64,000 nt of DNA from Lophium mytilinum (GCA_010093605.1 MU004183.1:1922001-1986000); one strand, 5' to 3'. Shown: positions 21,364 through 33,354, counted from the stretch's first letter. Notes: generated from the sequence alone by a model not told the origin. Program-made: numbers and translations.

Positions 21364-22865
21364 ATGGCCTCCCCGGAAGACGACCCCTACGAACCGAGCG
21401 GTCTCATCGCAACAATTAAAGTACGCATCTCCTATCTCCGCCAATCGCTACCAACCCAACTAACCACCGAGACCCCCAGACCACCCTCCTCACGCCCCCG
21501 CGCCTCCTCCTCTCCCGCACCTCCCTGCGCACCTACCTCCGCACCCTCCTCCTCCTCCTCGCCGCCCTCGCCCTCTTCGCCACCGCCCTCGCCGCCTATG
21601 CCAGCTTCTACTACGCCTACGTGCCCGCGCGCGGCTTCACCCTCCCCGTGCACCTGCGCTTCGACGACAGCTACCTCGACGCATGGAGCCCGGACCGCCC
21701 GCCTCGCGGACATGGAAGCAGCGGCGGGGTGTTCGAGAGCGTCGTGGGGCACAAACCCGCGCCGCTCGCAGAATGGGTGTGTCCGGCGGGCGTGGTGCCG
21801 CTGGCGAAAGGCAGCGTCGCGAGCGAGCAGCGGTACGATGTTAGCGTGACGCTGGACCTGCCGCGGTCGGCGCAGAACCTCGGGGTGGGGAATTTTATGG
21901 TGGAGGTGGCGTTGCTGGGACCTGGGGGGGAGGAGCAGGTGCTGGTTAGTGGGCAGCGGGCGGCGATGTTGACGTATAGGAGCTGGTTGGTGGAGACGGC
22001 GTGGCGAGTGACGCGGTTGCCGTGGTATGTGGTGGGGTGGCGGGTGGAGAGCGAGCGGGTGCGGGTGCGGGTGCTGGAGGGGGTGAGGTTTGAGAAGGGG
22101 TGGCGGGGGCAGCCGGGGGGTGTGAGGGTGGAGGTTAGGAGTGGGCGGGGGAGGGTGTTGCAGGTTTATGGGGTTAGTGTGGAGCTTAGGGCGAGGTTTG
22201 AGGGGTTGAGGTATGTTTATTCTCACTGGGTGTTTTCTGTCCGACTCGTTTTGCGTGTCTTACTTTGGACTGAGTTGTGCCATGAGGGCATTGAAGGGAC
22301 TCCGTTGGCTGGTTTCTTTCAAATGAGTAGAGGAGTATGGCTAATTATAGTGTCTAGATACATCATGTACAACCACCGCGTCATCTCCCTCATAGTCTTC
22401 ACAGGCCTCTTCTGGTCCGTCGAAATGGCCTTCCTCCTCCTCACATGGGGCCTCTTCACGCTCTTCTTCTCTAGCTCTACTTCACAATCACAAGCAAAAA
22501 TAGAACCCAAAAATCAACGCCAATCCATAAAAGCCGACCCCGACGCCCCTTCAGAAGACGCCGAATTCCTCTCCGACGCTTCCCGCACCTTCCCCACTTT
22601 CTCGCGACAGCCGCCCCTGCGGTACTCAACACCACGTGTTAAAGAAGAGGAGGATGAACGCGCATTGGAAGATCTGCCGCCACGAACGCCAGGGGATGCA
22701 GATGATGAAGATGAGGACGAAGACGCAGACTTCGTGCTGGATGAGACGCCAATGATGGGCGGCACGATGGAGGATTCGGGCCTCGGTACGAGTATGGAGA
22801 GTGGTGTTGAAGGACGAGGCATTGTGAGGAGGAGATCTGGGGGCCCGGGTAAGGACAGGGCCTGA
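21364..22865 (+). CDS. Seipin (lipid-droplet assembly protein)
   Basis: Three exons, 21364-21420, 21480-22210 and 22358-22865, join in phases 0 and 2 to 431 residues. The layout is that of seipin: a short cytosolic N-terminus, TM1 near residues 38-60 (a Leu/Ala-rich helix ending YASFYYAYVP), a lumenal beta-sandwich with VHLRFDD, the hallmark RYDVSVTLDLPRSAQNLGVG and AAMLTYRS, then TM2 near 271-298 (VISLIVFTGLFWSVEMAFLL). The C-terminal tail is cytosolic and acidic (DADDEDEDEDADF). Known: seipin forms ER rings at ER-lipid-droplet contacts and controls droplet budding and triglyceride flow. The upstream ATG at 21250 is in frame but I prefer 21364, whose MASPEDDPYEP begins a typical fungal seipin. 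The third exon restores RYIMYNHRV, which supports the splice. Confidence 0.9.
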
Positions 22866-22918
22866 GTAAGGCATGGCTGGAGTAAGACATGGCTGGAGTA
22901 AGACATGGCTGGCGTAAG
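22864..22918 (+). repeat. 16-bp tandem repeat at the seipin stop codon
   Basis: Three full copies and part of a fourth of a 16-bp unit (GAGTAAGACATGGCTG, first copy with one change) run from 22864. The seipin stop TGA falls at the very start of the array, so the repeat lies in the 3' UTR. The period and copies were counted directly. Confidence 0.85.
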
Positions 22919-23295
22919 GTTGACAAGAAGTATACCCATATTTGATATCCAAGCTGTCGTGTTTCTGAACGTTTCGTATGTACGCTTTCACGAAAATCAG
23001 TTTCCATACGCCTCGGATGCGGCTGCGTGGGCTGATCTTCTATATTTTCAAGAGAAAACAGCGGTGTTTGAGAGAAAAGAACGAAGTTAGACGAAATAAC
23101 GAGGTAAGTCACTTAGTTCTCTATTTGAGTACTGGCCGATGATGTCGTCTGAGGTGGCTTGGTACGTTTACACGTCGTTCATCACGATCTGCTTGTGCCT
23201 TGTTCAAGTCAACTAAAAATTACACTGTGTACATTCAGATATCGATGCCAGCGTCTAAATCCTCCGAACTTCTGCTCTAGTGCTATAGGAAATGG

Positions 23296-24587
23296 TCATG
23301 GATTTCGATGCTGTGTTCCTTCTACCAATTCGCTTTCATCATCAATCACATGGCCCAAGCTCCCTCGAACTAGACTTTCCGACCCAACCTCAACCGGCCT
23401 CTCGTGCGTAGGAAGCTCATAGAAAATGGCAGGAGGGCTATCCATCTCGTGAGAATTTAGAGACTGGTAGTTCACTTCTGCCCCGTCAAGCTCGGGTTTC
23501 CCGTTTTCGGATTCCGATTTGGTCGATTTCGCGGTTTTGAGGGCGTGCCGCAATCTCCGGACGTACATACCGATTCCTAGCAGAAGCAACAAGACAAAGC
23601 AGATAACTCCAACGGCGATGCCTGCTATGGAACCTTTGGAGAGCCCCGGGGATACCAAATTAACCGCCTGGAGATTTGTGGTCGTCGGCCCAGCGATGTT
23701 GGAAGTGGAGCCTGCGGAAGCTGCACTTTGGAAGAGATCGAGGACGGCAATGTCGGTGGCTTGCCAGGCTACCGTCACGCCTGCGGCATATATGGCTGTG
23801 ATGTTGTCATAAGCGTAAAATCCTCCGGTGGTGGTGACACTACTGGTGATCGTTGTCGGAGTGGTAACCGGAAAACTAAGCGAATAGGAGGTGCCGTCGA
23901 TCCATAAATTTGAGCTTTGATCCAACGAGAATATATAACCATTGTAGCTCTCTTCATGTCCCCCAGGGGTCAGTGCAGAACCGCTTCCAATGTCGACTGA
24001 TGAAGGCAGGACATACACCACAACTTTGAGGCCGAAAGCTCCGGCGAGTGTGGTCGCCACCTTGCTAGTGCCCTGCCTTACGGACTCTGTCAAAGAGAGC
24101 ACCAACGGCGCAGCATAAAAAGCCGTCTGATCTGCAGGCAGATCACTGACGCATCCAATATTGCTCGAACGCCTCTGGGGACAACTATATCCACTTCAAC
24201 CGGTCAGATTCTCCTCACTTGGACTGCGAATCACGTGACTGAGTCAATCACTTACGACGGACAACATATCTGCATAGTCAGGCCTGCCGGGAACTCTGAC
24301 ACCCCAAGGCTTGGATCGCATGCTGTTGAATATCCCAGAGGACACGCGGCTGGCGAATAATATCGAAGGTAGACAGTGTCGGCGTTGTTCGCGGCATCAG
24401 TTGTTCGTGGCGGAGAGCAATTTTGCGCTGCTTCGATGCCAAAAAGCGAGCCTATGAAAGCTTGGAAGAGGGCTGTTGATGTTGATGAAGGGGGCGAGGT
24501 GCTCGCTATCCAGGCATTGCCGCATGCATACGGCGCGTCGAATGTTGTTGTTAGTTCGCCTACGCAAAGTGGCTTCGAAGTGGGCAT
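23296..24587 (-). CDS. Single-pass membrane glycoprotein-like protein (sensor-like)
   Basis: Two exons on the minus strand, 24587-24256 and 24184-23296, join in phase 2 over a 71-bp intron to 406 residues as modelled. A Cys-bearing ectodomain (PLCVGELTTTF, NCSPP, CPLGYSTACD, MQICCPS, CPQRRSS, IGCVSD) is followed by a Ser/Thr-rich segment (for example TPTTITSSVTTTGG). One hydrophobic helix, GSIAGIAVGVICFVLLLLLG (near 285-305), is followed by a basic stop-transfer (RRLRHALK) and a ~90-residue cytosolic tail. This build matches many fungal cell-surface proteins, some annotated as WSC/Mid2-like sensors; the function is unproved. Oddity: the likely signal peptide (ATG at 24672/24669, SSPWFLWLLIFADS) lies just upstream in a different frame, so the true start or an extra splice or frameshift is unresolved. 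Confidence 0.65.
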
Positions 24588-25657
24588 GGCTTCTGCTCAT
24601 GGAATCCGCGAAAATGAGCAACCAGAGAAACCACGGGGAGGAGCGTGCAGTTTGGAGCTGGATGGACATCATATACGAGGCTGCGCCCGCATTCCCAGTT
24701 GAGGTCGTTCTGCGTGGTTGTGCATGCGGCGTAGATTGGCCCAGCCTCAAAGCCAAGGAAACACTATGTCCTACCCAATGAGAGCAACCCCGTCAACCAG
24801 TTTATTGATCCATTTGGTGGTGGCATAGTCTCGCATTCATGCCCTCGCTGTGCCTCCTCCCAAAGTTTACAGACTGTGCCGTAAAGCTAGAATTGGTTGG
24901 CTGCCAGGGCTCAGCGGCTAAGTCGACGACGGGTCAAACCACATTGACTGTCTGTCACACAGTTCATCACACTCTCTCAGCGCTATGAGTGAGTACATCG
25001 TAAAAACTTATCTTCTTGTATCCCTTGGCCCCTCGTGGCGCAACGCCTTTCTGTTGACACCGTTTGAGGTGGCCCACAAAGGTTTTAGCTTTGTTAAAAC
25101 TATCCTTTTCCGATCTCTTTCAATGTACTACAGGACCCCAGACGGTGCTAGGCTAATGTACGAAAAGCCTAGTGGGCATGCGTTGCTCAAATATTTCGCT
25201 GTAGCTCTCATCACTCGAAGCTCCCTATTGGTCGTATTCTTATCAATATCTATCGTAGAGCCAAATGCGACGGGCCAAGGGATAGTCGATTATCGCTGCT
25301 CGGGGTAGCCTGATACCTCACCAAAAGTCCGAGTAGAAGATTTCCTGATTTAGCTGTGTAGTATCCGATGAGACCTTGCGATAAATGGGAGTAGATAAGT
25401 AGCTCCACGTGTGCAAACGGGCTTGTTCCGTGAAGCTCAGTATTCATGGTTCAATGCCGAGCCGTCGTCCGGCACCAGCATAGAGCTCTATGGTCTTGGA
25501 GTATACAGCTTTTTCTTCTTGAACGAGGTCTTCCTGATCTAAATATTCGTAGACTTATTTACTATTACCGTACCAGGCCATGAGAATTGTTACTTCAACG
25601 AGGGCCAGCTTCGAATTTCTAGGACTGGCTCGTAGCTGGAGTCTCGTGCTAGCTGGG
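24588..25657. other. Intergenic, candidate signal-peptide segment at left edge, otherwise no gene
   Basis: 24588-24680 holds an open frame that looks like a signal peptide for the neighbouring membrane protein, out of frame with its body. The rest (24780-25657) shows only short frames such as 24985-25308 that lack recognisable domains. No repeats or RNA genes were recognised. Confidence 0.4.
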
Positions 25658-26593
25658 TCATGGTGACGTTCCGTAGTACCGCTCGGAGTTCCAGCGACAC
25701 GACAAGTAGCCCACCCGTCTCTTCAGCATCATCCTATCCTCGTCAAGCCAATCGCCAGAGGGTCCTTGAATCCGTGGGCCGGTGTATCCCCGCTTGGAAG
25801 CGTAGCTATTAACTTTATTCTCACTCATTACCATGTCATCTAGAACCTTTGCATCGATTGCTTCGCCAGCAAAAGCGTTTTCCCGGCCTTCTAAGTGAAA
25901 AACAAAGTTCACAGCAGTAATGATGTCTGTCGTTACTTCAGTGGTATTTGCATCGACGTATCCCTCACAATCTTCCCGAATGAGGCCGAAGTCGATGGGG
26001 GCTGACAGTTGTGACTCGTCTAGTGTGCGAATAAGTCGATACGCCTTCTTATAAGGATCTACCGCAGGTTCATGATCTTTGGTTTGAAGCATGATCAGAG
26101 AACGGAAGAGTGGCTTCACTTTGTACAGATCGCGCTGGTCGTGATTATAACCCCAAAGCTCGCTTTGTGGGTGCATTGATGGGATGAAGTTGTCCGCCTG
26201 AGAGCAAAGGGCCTTGTGGAGGGCAATGATTTCTTCGGTTGGGCATAATCCGGTGCTGTGTGCGGGACATTTGATGTCTATGGGTTTTGCAAGGAAACTT
26301 GAAAATTCCAGGTTCGTCCGGTTCGTCTCGTTTGGTTCGAGCCATTGTCGATGTATGAAAGCATGTATACTGATTGGGTCATGTCGTAGACCCCAGCTGT
26401 TATAGAGAGCTGTCGATTTATGGCAGACATCTTGTATTTGATCTTGTGGTAGTAGCGGTAGGGGAAGCTCAGACGAAACGCAAACTCTGTGATAGACCCA
26501 CGTGAGAGTTGTTCTCTGGCGGTGACGAATTTCGCGATCGTATCGGAGGGCGAGGAAAACCTCATCGGTGGTGAGCTGTTTGACATTGGCCAT
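25658..26593 (-). CDS. Protein of unknown function
   Basis: Intronless open frame of 311 residues beginning MANVKQLTTDEVF. It has no membrane helices, signal peptide or known motif. The composition is normal for a folded globular protein, with several Trp/Tyr and a Cys-His-Cys cluster (KCPAHSTGLCP, about residues 110-120) that could bind a metal or be chance. The C-terminus is aromatic and basic (YLSCRWNSERYYG). I do not recognise a family. An ATG directly at the start of a long uninterrupted frame supports it being expressed, but proof is lacking. Confidence 0.55.
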   Translation of the reverse strand: MANVKQLTTDEVFLALRYDREIRHRQRTTLTWVYHRVCVSSELPLPLLPQDQIQDVCHKSTALYNSWGLRHDPISIHAFIHRQWLEPNETNRTNLEFSSFLAKPIDIKCPAHSTGLCPTEEIIALHKALCSQADNFIPSMHPQSELWGYNHDQRDLYKVKPLFRSLIMLQTKDHEPAVDPYKKAYRLIRTLDESQLSAPIDFGLIREDCEGYVDANTTEVTTDIITAVNFVFHLEGRENAFAGEAIDAKVLDDMVMSENKVNSYASKRGYTGPRIQGPSGDWLDEDRMMLKRRVGYLSCRWNSERYYGTSP

Positions 26594-27347
26594 GGCGGCT
26601 TATACTTCTAGAGGCGTGTGGGATATTGAGGTACTTCTGCGAAAAGGCGCGGGACTTGTGCGGCGAGGGATGACGGATGGGACGATAAAAAGGCGGTTGT
26701 GCGCTGGGCGTCAGGAGGAACCGTGGAACGCTCCGTCATCCTCCCATGGATATCTCGCCGAAGTTCCACAGTCTCATTTCTCCATGACCATCGCCTCAGA
26801 CAATCAGAATCTACCTGGGATTGATAAAGCCGGAAAATGAAGACAAGACGATCCGTGAGTTCTATTTTGTAATAGTCAAAGTGGCATTATCTCTCAAATC
26901 ATATGTATATCGTATAAAGAAAAAACTCAGGAAAGAACAGCAAAAAGATGATAGAATCTTTGATTTTGAGTTGAACTTCCATTGACCCTTGGCTCTGAAG
27001 TCATCGTCCAGATACCGATATGCTTCAATACTCAATTCTCAACCACGTTGCAATCCTCAGCCTGAAAAGTCGTCGTGGCGGAGTGACCAAGCTGCCCAAA
27101 GTTCATCCGCGCCTCTCCATAACCTCCCGAAGAGCCGGCGTGTGCAGCGACCCATGTACAAGGAAAGTCTCAAATAATAGTAGATAGAAGTAATAGTCTG
27201 ATCAAATATCTAATGCATATATAGACAGCGAAGCTATCTCCTCATAAAAGAGACTAACTTCGCCACCCGTACCTTGTTTCTCAAGAAAAGAGACTAACTT
27301 CGCCACCCGTACCTTGTTTCTCAAGAAAGAACCCATCCCAAACCTTC
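26594..27347. other. Intergenic, with 40-bp tandem repeat
   Basis: About 750 bp between the unknown gene's start and the permease 3' end. No gene was recognised. The right end contains a two-copy 40-bp repeat listed separately. Confidence 0.4.
27246..27325. repeat. Two-copy 40-bp perfect tandem repeat
   Basis: Two identical 40-bp units (27246-27285 and 27286-27325), each beginning AAAAGAGACTAACTTCGCCA, lie just 23 bp past the stop of the permease gene. The copies are perfect, so the duplication is recent or an assembly artefact. It lies in the probable 3' UTR. Confidence 0.9.
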
Positions 27348-29061
27348 TTAATTGAAAATAAACCCTAGCGTCTTCGAAGTCTTCGCTTTGAACCCAGTCT
27401 TCTTCGCCTCCGGATCCTTATCCGCATAAAATCGTCTGTGCGCATCCAAATCAATCGTGCTCGCATCCACCCACCACGGCCCCCTATAGTACAGCCTCGC
27501 ACCAAAGTAGAGAACCAAGATCGCAATGACGCTGACATAGTTTGCGAAGAACGTCTTCGCCGAGCTCGGCTTCCCCAGCGGCCACACGGCAAGATAGAAT
27601 TCCACGACCATGAGCACCATGCACCAGATCAGCCCCCACCACGCGGCATACGGGTACGTCCAGCTCTTCCACGGGAGCTCAGCCACGTCACGGCCTTGCA
27701 GCTTCCACGTGTAGCGCATGCGGATGTGCGAGAAGCAAATCATGCCCCAGCCGAACAGCGTGAACAAAGAGGTGAGGTTCGAGAACCAGGTGAAGACGTT
27801 CGAGGCGCTGTTGTTGACGTTGAGGTAGGCGAGGCCGCCGCCGAGGACGAGCGTCACCAGAAGGCCGAGCCACGGACGGCCGGTCTTGTCGGCGCGCGCG
27901 AACTGGCGGGGTGCCATGCCGAGATGGGCGAGGCCCATGGTGGTGCGAGAGCCGCCGTAGCCGGAAATACTACCGGTGGAGAGAACCGATATGAATATTA
28001 CCGCGTTCATGATGTGTGCGAGGGGCTGGAGGCCGGCTTCGCGGTAGGCGATGACGAAGGGACTGGCATTGGTGCCGGAGCCGCCGAAGATGTCGGGGTT
28101 GTACGGGGAGACGTTAATGGTGACCATCAAGGAGCCCAGGAGGTAGAAGAGTGAGAGGCGCAGCCAGATGGAGCCAATGGCGCGAGGGACTGATTTGCGC
28201 GGGTTGGCGGTTTCGGCGGCGACGAGGCCTGAGTTTTCGGACCCAGACATGGCAAAGATACAGGTAGGGAGGACATTGAGGAAGCCTTTGAAGCCATGGG
28301 TAAACGGACTTGAGTTCCAGTAGCGGAACCCGACCGCCTCGTGGTTTGGTGCACCTCCAGCGGATATGACTGTTGTTTGTTCATTAATACTGGCTTTGAT
28401 GTTTATGTGAGCGATTGAGACTTACCAATCATAGAGATGATGACAACAAAAATCCACCCAAACTTTATACTAGAAGCTATGACCTCAACCTCACCGAACA
28501 CTGATACAGCACAGACGTTGATGAGGACGATCACGACCAGGAAGATAGTAATCCATGCAGCAACAGGGACCTTGTCGGTCCAGAAACTCAAGACTGTGAC
28601 AATACCCTGAAGACGATGTCAATGCCGATGTCTAAAATGGAAGCCTACGCGGGACCTACCTGCAATTCATTGGCAATGGTGATGCAGTATGAGAACCAGT
28701 ATGCCCAACCAAGAGCGAAAGCAGCTGATGGGTCGACAAACTTCCCAGTCCATTGGACAAACGCAGATGGGAGCGGATACATGACGGCCATCTCTCCGAT
28801 AGAGTGGCTAACAGACCAGATCATCGACCCGGCAAGGACATATCCAATGAAGATACCAGCTGGACCGCCCGAGGAAAGGGATTCTCCAGATCCAAGCCAC
28901 AGGCCCATGCCAATTGAAGAGCCCAGAGCGATCATGGTCAAATGACGGGTGCTGAGTAGGCGGCGAAGCTCTGTATCAGCGCCATGGTCGCCCTCCGAGA
29001 TGACGTGTTGCGGCTCCTTTGAGACGCCCTTCTCATCATGAGAATACCCCACGGGGTCCAT
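27348..29061 (-). CDS. Amino-acid permease, YAT family (APC superfamily)
   Basis: Three exons on the minus strand, 29061-28660, 28606-28426 and 28369-27348, join in phases 0 and 1 to 534 residues. The introns are 53 and 56 bp. The first helix region reads STRHLTMIALGSSIGMGLWL, the family entry of fungal amino-acid permeases (Gap1-type proteins read 'R.I.MIA.GG.IGTGLF'). SGSENSGLVAAETANPRK in the third exon matches the conserved AAETxNPRKxxPxAI block. About 12 membrane helices are visible, with the usual hydrophilic ends. It is a proton-coupled plasma-membrane amino-acid importer; the substrate range cannot be read. The preferred start is MDPVGYSHDEK (29061) rather than an in-frame ATG 17 codons upstream. 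Family members are usually under nitrogen control, but no sites were identified here. Confidence 0.92.
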
Positions 29062-32000
29062 GCTGGCGGCGATGATGTGGTGTCTTGCAAACGTTGCTCT
29101 GGTGTTTTGCAAACACTAGCAGAAGAAGTTGAGCTACGGCCTTGAATGATATGTAGATCCACGTCGGCGTAATAGATGAAAACGAATATTGAGCTGAGAG
29201 CAAGATATGGACAAATTGGGTCCTAGAGATAGACTATATGGATAGGAGTCTCCACCGCTGTAATGCGTGAAAATCACACGAGAGAACGAACGAGGCTGGT
29301 GCTAGGACGCGGCGATACATATATGTGTACGACCACAACTGCAGGCGTTTGAGGGAGCCACACTTTCAAGAGATAAGGGTAGGACGGCACAGGAGGTAAA
29401 TCAACCGCAGTCTTCATCGATGCAGGGAGGGCCGTGGATCATCTCAGTTTGAGGTGGACGACCTTCCAAAGAGGGGATGAACTGATTGAACCGCGTCAGT
29501 ACTCAAGCGAAAAGCATGGCACGAGTTCGTCTGGGCAAATGCGAAGGCATCTTAAGATGATACCTAGGTACGCGTCCCGCACAATGGTTGGCACAGCGTT
29601 GCCCAGGTAGCCTGATCAAACCGATAAGCCTGCCACAGCACCTACTGTAGGATCTTCATGGGAGGCATCCGGTCAACTGCCGGTCCCGCCAATGTGAAGC
29701 ACAGAGGTGATACACTCGGTGTGCAAGAGAGACACAAGAGAAGTGCGCGATTAGTGACCAAGCCGGGACCAAGAGCCGAACTGTGGGGTTGATGGCTGAG
29801 GAACCTCTGCAATTTGACCTGTTGCGGGCTTGAACATACACAGCAAGCTTCACAACGGCTTCAAAGACCTCATGGAGCCTCAAAGACAATCAACGAAGCT
29901 GCAGCGTTGCCTTGAAGCTGCAATGCATCGCCTATTAAACCTCTCACGCCAGATAAGGAGTGTGTTGACGCAATGCACAACACATGTTGCTCATCCGTAT
30001 CTTTCTTGGAAGGCTTCCAGAAGGACGAGGATGTCGGGCCGTGTACTATGTATGCATGGAAGGCCTTGGTGGTGGTGTGGTGTCCAGATAGCGGCAAGAT
30101 GCTGCAGAGGTTGGAGATACACAGCAGCAAGGGGTTGGCAATCTCTTGCCTCATACGTCAATGGCTGATAGGGGATTCGTGGGGGTGCCTAGTGCCCAGT
30201 ATCCAATGCGCATGAAGGTGTGAAGGCTACTCCTTGGTGTTGGTAGCTGGCTTATCCCCGGTCAATTGGAGGCGTTGGGCTTTATCTGCGGAGTATGGAG
30301 CTCTGAATCCAACGTGAAATGGCCGGTTCGGTACGACGCGGGGCATGGAAATAGTGGCACTCTATTCTGCCTTTCGTACACCAGTCTAGTCTGCCGCTGC
30401 TTGTAGTGCTTTAATGAAGTTTCGAAAACTAGAATAATTTGGAAGCTCCTACCTAGCTCTGGGCGATGTTGAAAATTGTTAAAGCTCTCTAGACATTGGC
30501 AAACAATTGTACCACAAAGCAGTGTGGTAAGCTAAGTGGCAACAGGAAGTGGCAATCCACGAATCACAGAGGTATACCCACTATTTCTATACTTGCGTAC
30601 GCTGATTTAGCACGGCTCGAGGTCCTCTAGTATTCTATTGCTTTTCATCAAATACAAGCTTTGGGAAGCCTGGTAGCTTTTCGGGCCACCCCAGACGGCG
30701 CTGTTTGAGTGTGCCACTTTTTTCCTGCCTAGCGTGGGAACTTGGGGTCGTCGGCCATGCTGCAAGGGTACCTAGTTGCAGGTAGAAACATGTCTTGTGG
30801 GAAATGCAGTATCGCTCCTCGAGATAGCGGCTATTGAATGAAGCAGGTCAACGGAACACGAGAAGACGAAGACGAAGATGAAGATGAAGATGAAGATGGG
30901 ACGAGATGGCAGAAAATCAAGGCTTCTAAATGTCTCCTGATTCGTCCAAGTACCTCAAAATCTAGTAACCAATGATGTGGCTGAAAAAGATCTGAAGTCA
31001 GCAACTCAATCCTAGACGCATATCCCGTCCCTAGTCCGTTTTCGTTTCTAGTCCGTCTCCGTCTCCATCTCTGGCGCGTCGCGTTACCATTTACGCTATC
31101 TCTCGCTCTGCGCGATTCTCGTGTCGTTTCACACGAACTCCCTTCTGTACGACGCCACAACGCTGTTCACCAGCAACCTCACACGGGCGTCGACCATCGG
31201 AGAGCTTGAACGCCCAATAATCTTTGGCAGGAGTACTTTAGACGCTCTGCGAACCTGATATTCGAGGAGGCCTAGGGATTTCGGGTTGGAGAGACAGAGC
31301 ACACCTTATCAACATCACCTCTTCCCCCTAAAACTCGTTGGTACTTGGCTTCTACGCTCTCTAATCGTCGATTCATTTCTTGCGAAAATGGACCGCCAAC
31401 TTCGCTTGTGTCATTTGGCAGGTCATGATTATTACTTCTTGCTGCTAGGCACGCACACAATCCGCAGTTGGCTGAGCTATAGGTTTGGTCCTGTTCGATA
31501 TCCGTGATAACTTGAGTCTTGCATATTCAAGATTTGTACTTTCACTTTTCACTTCTCTCAATTTCGGTTTCTTATCTGTTCAAAGTTCGAATCGTCTATG
31601 TAAGGCAATGGGCTCTTTTACTAAACCGACTGGGCCGCCCATCAAGAGCAGGATATGATCGACTCATACACAGCCGCCGCTCACGATTGAAGACGTCGCC
31701 AAGAGGGAGCAGACTAAATTAACTTGTCAGCGAGTAGGGCTTATAGCCTCACCGTTAGGACTCCAATGTCAGCACCGCCACCCTGGTGTCGTGTATTCTA
31801 CCGGTACGAGCATCGCTCTAACTCATTGCAGCTCGCGTAGAACTTACATCAAGACCCGGCTCGGCTAATGATCACTGTTGCAATCGATCTATGATCGTCG
31901 CAGTCTATTACTGCGTTCCTGTTTCAGATTACAGCTCGTTACTCTGAAGCTATGTCCAGATGAGTCCCGGAGTGGATAGATCCGATCCATCTTGACTGTA

Positions 32001-33354
32001 AAAATGAGAGCTAAGAGTAGGTCTCAACATATCTCACAGACTAATAGTCCAAAGATTTCGTCTTATAATAACGCTAGGTGGCCATGCAGCCCCGCGGAGA
32101 TGAGCCATTCCGACACACTAAACGCGTGGTGTTGTTCCACGTTACATCAGCACCGGCCCAGACGATGCAGTCGTTACAACGGGCCGATCGAAGAATACAA
32201 TCGCGGGTATATTGAGACCGAGAACTCAGCCCTGTATCTAGCGCGGGCTCTGGCGGGGCTCAGTTCTGGAAGCGAACCTACACCTTCGGTGCATATGAAT
32301 AGTTGTAGGCCAAGAACGGGCTCTACATCTCCCGGGGGCGGTTATGAAGCTTAATTCCTTCCGGTGGCTAATGACTGAAATCGCCACAGGGAAGGGTACG
32401 CTTATAGAGGTGTGATAGCTGCCACCTTGGTTCCAACAGGGCTTATGTGCATATGTTTACGCCTCCGGCTCGGTACAAGGGGCTTGGATGGTCACCATAC
32501 TCCGCGGAATGGACTGCGGGATGCGATGCGCTTATTCTATGGAGATGATTCGCGATGTATCCAACAGCTTGCCCGCCTTAACAGGGGTGAAGCCGCGTCA
32601 AGCTGCCTATCAGAGCACGACGAGCTGCTAGCAAAAGTCTATTCGCTGATCTCTTCAAGGCTCCGGAGAAACACTACGCGTTATTAGTAATCAATCCTCG
32701 TCAGTTCTGGGACGTGATTGTAGCAGGTGCAATCAATTTGACTGCTTGCACCTATCGTAAGGCTGTGGGAGGTAATGTCTCAAGGCACCAAGTATCCGCC
32801 AGCCAGTTCTCCAATCAAGGCTATACCACTGAAAACCACATTCGCTCATGCACCGCTTCGGCGGTGCGCATTGCAGTACATTATCTCAGATCAGCCACTC
32901 CCAATTTGAATGGGGAGGCCTCACGGTGTGGTAATATCTAACTAAGCCTTGAGGCGCCCCGCTAACTTTCCCTTAGTCTTGTCTCGGGTGTTCCTGTGCA
33001 GGGGGAGGGGTTGGAAAGGCCCGAGTACCTATGCCGCTTGTCGCCGTCAAGGGATATTCATATGGCATGGGTGCATATTATGTCCGTTGACAGCTTGAAG
33101 ACGTTGGTAATTACTTCATTGGTTTTAATGAAAGAGTGCCCTCAATTCTAGCATTCCAGCTTATCTTCATATCATATCCAGGTGTCTTGATCATTTTACC
33201 GTCTTCAACGAATATCCCAGCCCGGCGGTACTTGGGATCGTCATTCCACGTGCACATTTTAGCCTGACTCGAGCGCTATCTGCATTTGCAACTTCTAGCA
33301 ACAGACTCTAGAGCATTTCCCGTATTCGTCTCCTGAGCTCTAAATTTCCCAGCG
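29062..33354. other. Long gene-poor region
   Basis: Over 4 kb without a convincing gene. 29062-30830 shows only short frames on both strands. A GAA/GAT microsatellite lies at 30862-30898; on the minus strand it makes a poly-serine frame that is not a gene. From about 31.7 to 33.3 kb the sequence has short frames of random-like composition (31992-32354, 32412-32687, 32714-32941) with no domains. No RNA gene or transposon end was recognised. It may be old, decayed sequence. Confidence 0.4.
30862..30898. repeat. GAAGAC/GAAGAT microsatellite
   Basis: A run of GAAGAC then GAAGAT units, about 37 bp. Translated on the minus strand it gives poly-serine in a 109-codon frame (30831-31160) that otherwise has no protein-like features. 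Confidence 0.85.

Noticed and set aside
21432-22226. 264-codon minus-strand frame opposite seipin
   Set aside because: Pro/His/Arg-rich shadow of the GC-rich seipin exon.
26989-27177. Possible tRNA in the AT/GC-mixed gap
   Set aside because: No cloverleaf with paired acceptor stem and B-box could be formed by eye.
30831-31160. 109-codon minus-strand frame with long poly-serine
   Set aside because: The serine run is a GAA/GAT microsatellite and the rest has no protein-like features.
31992-32941. Run of three plus-strand frames of 75-120 codons
   Set aside because: No domain, splice support or biased codon use; consistent with chance in non-coding DNA.
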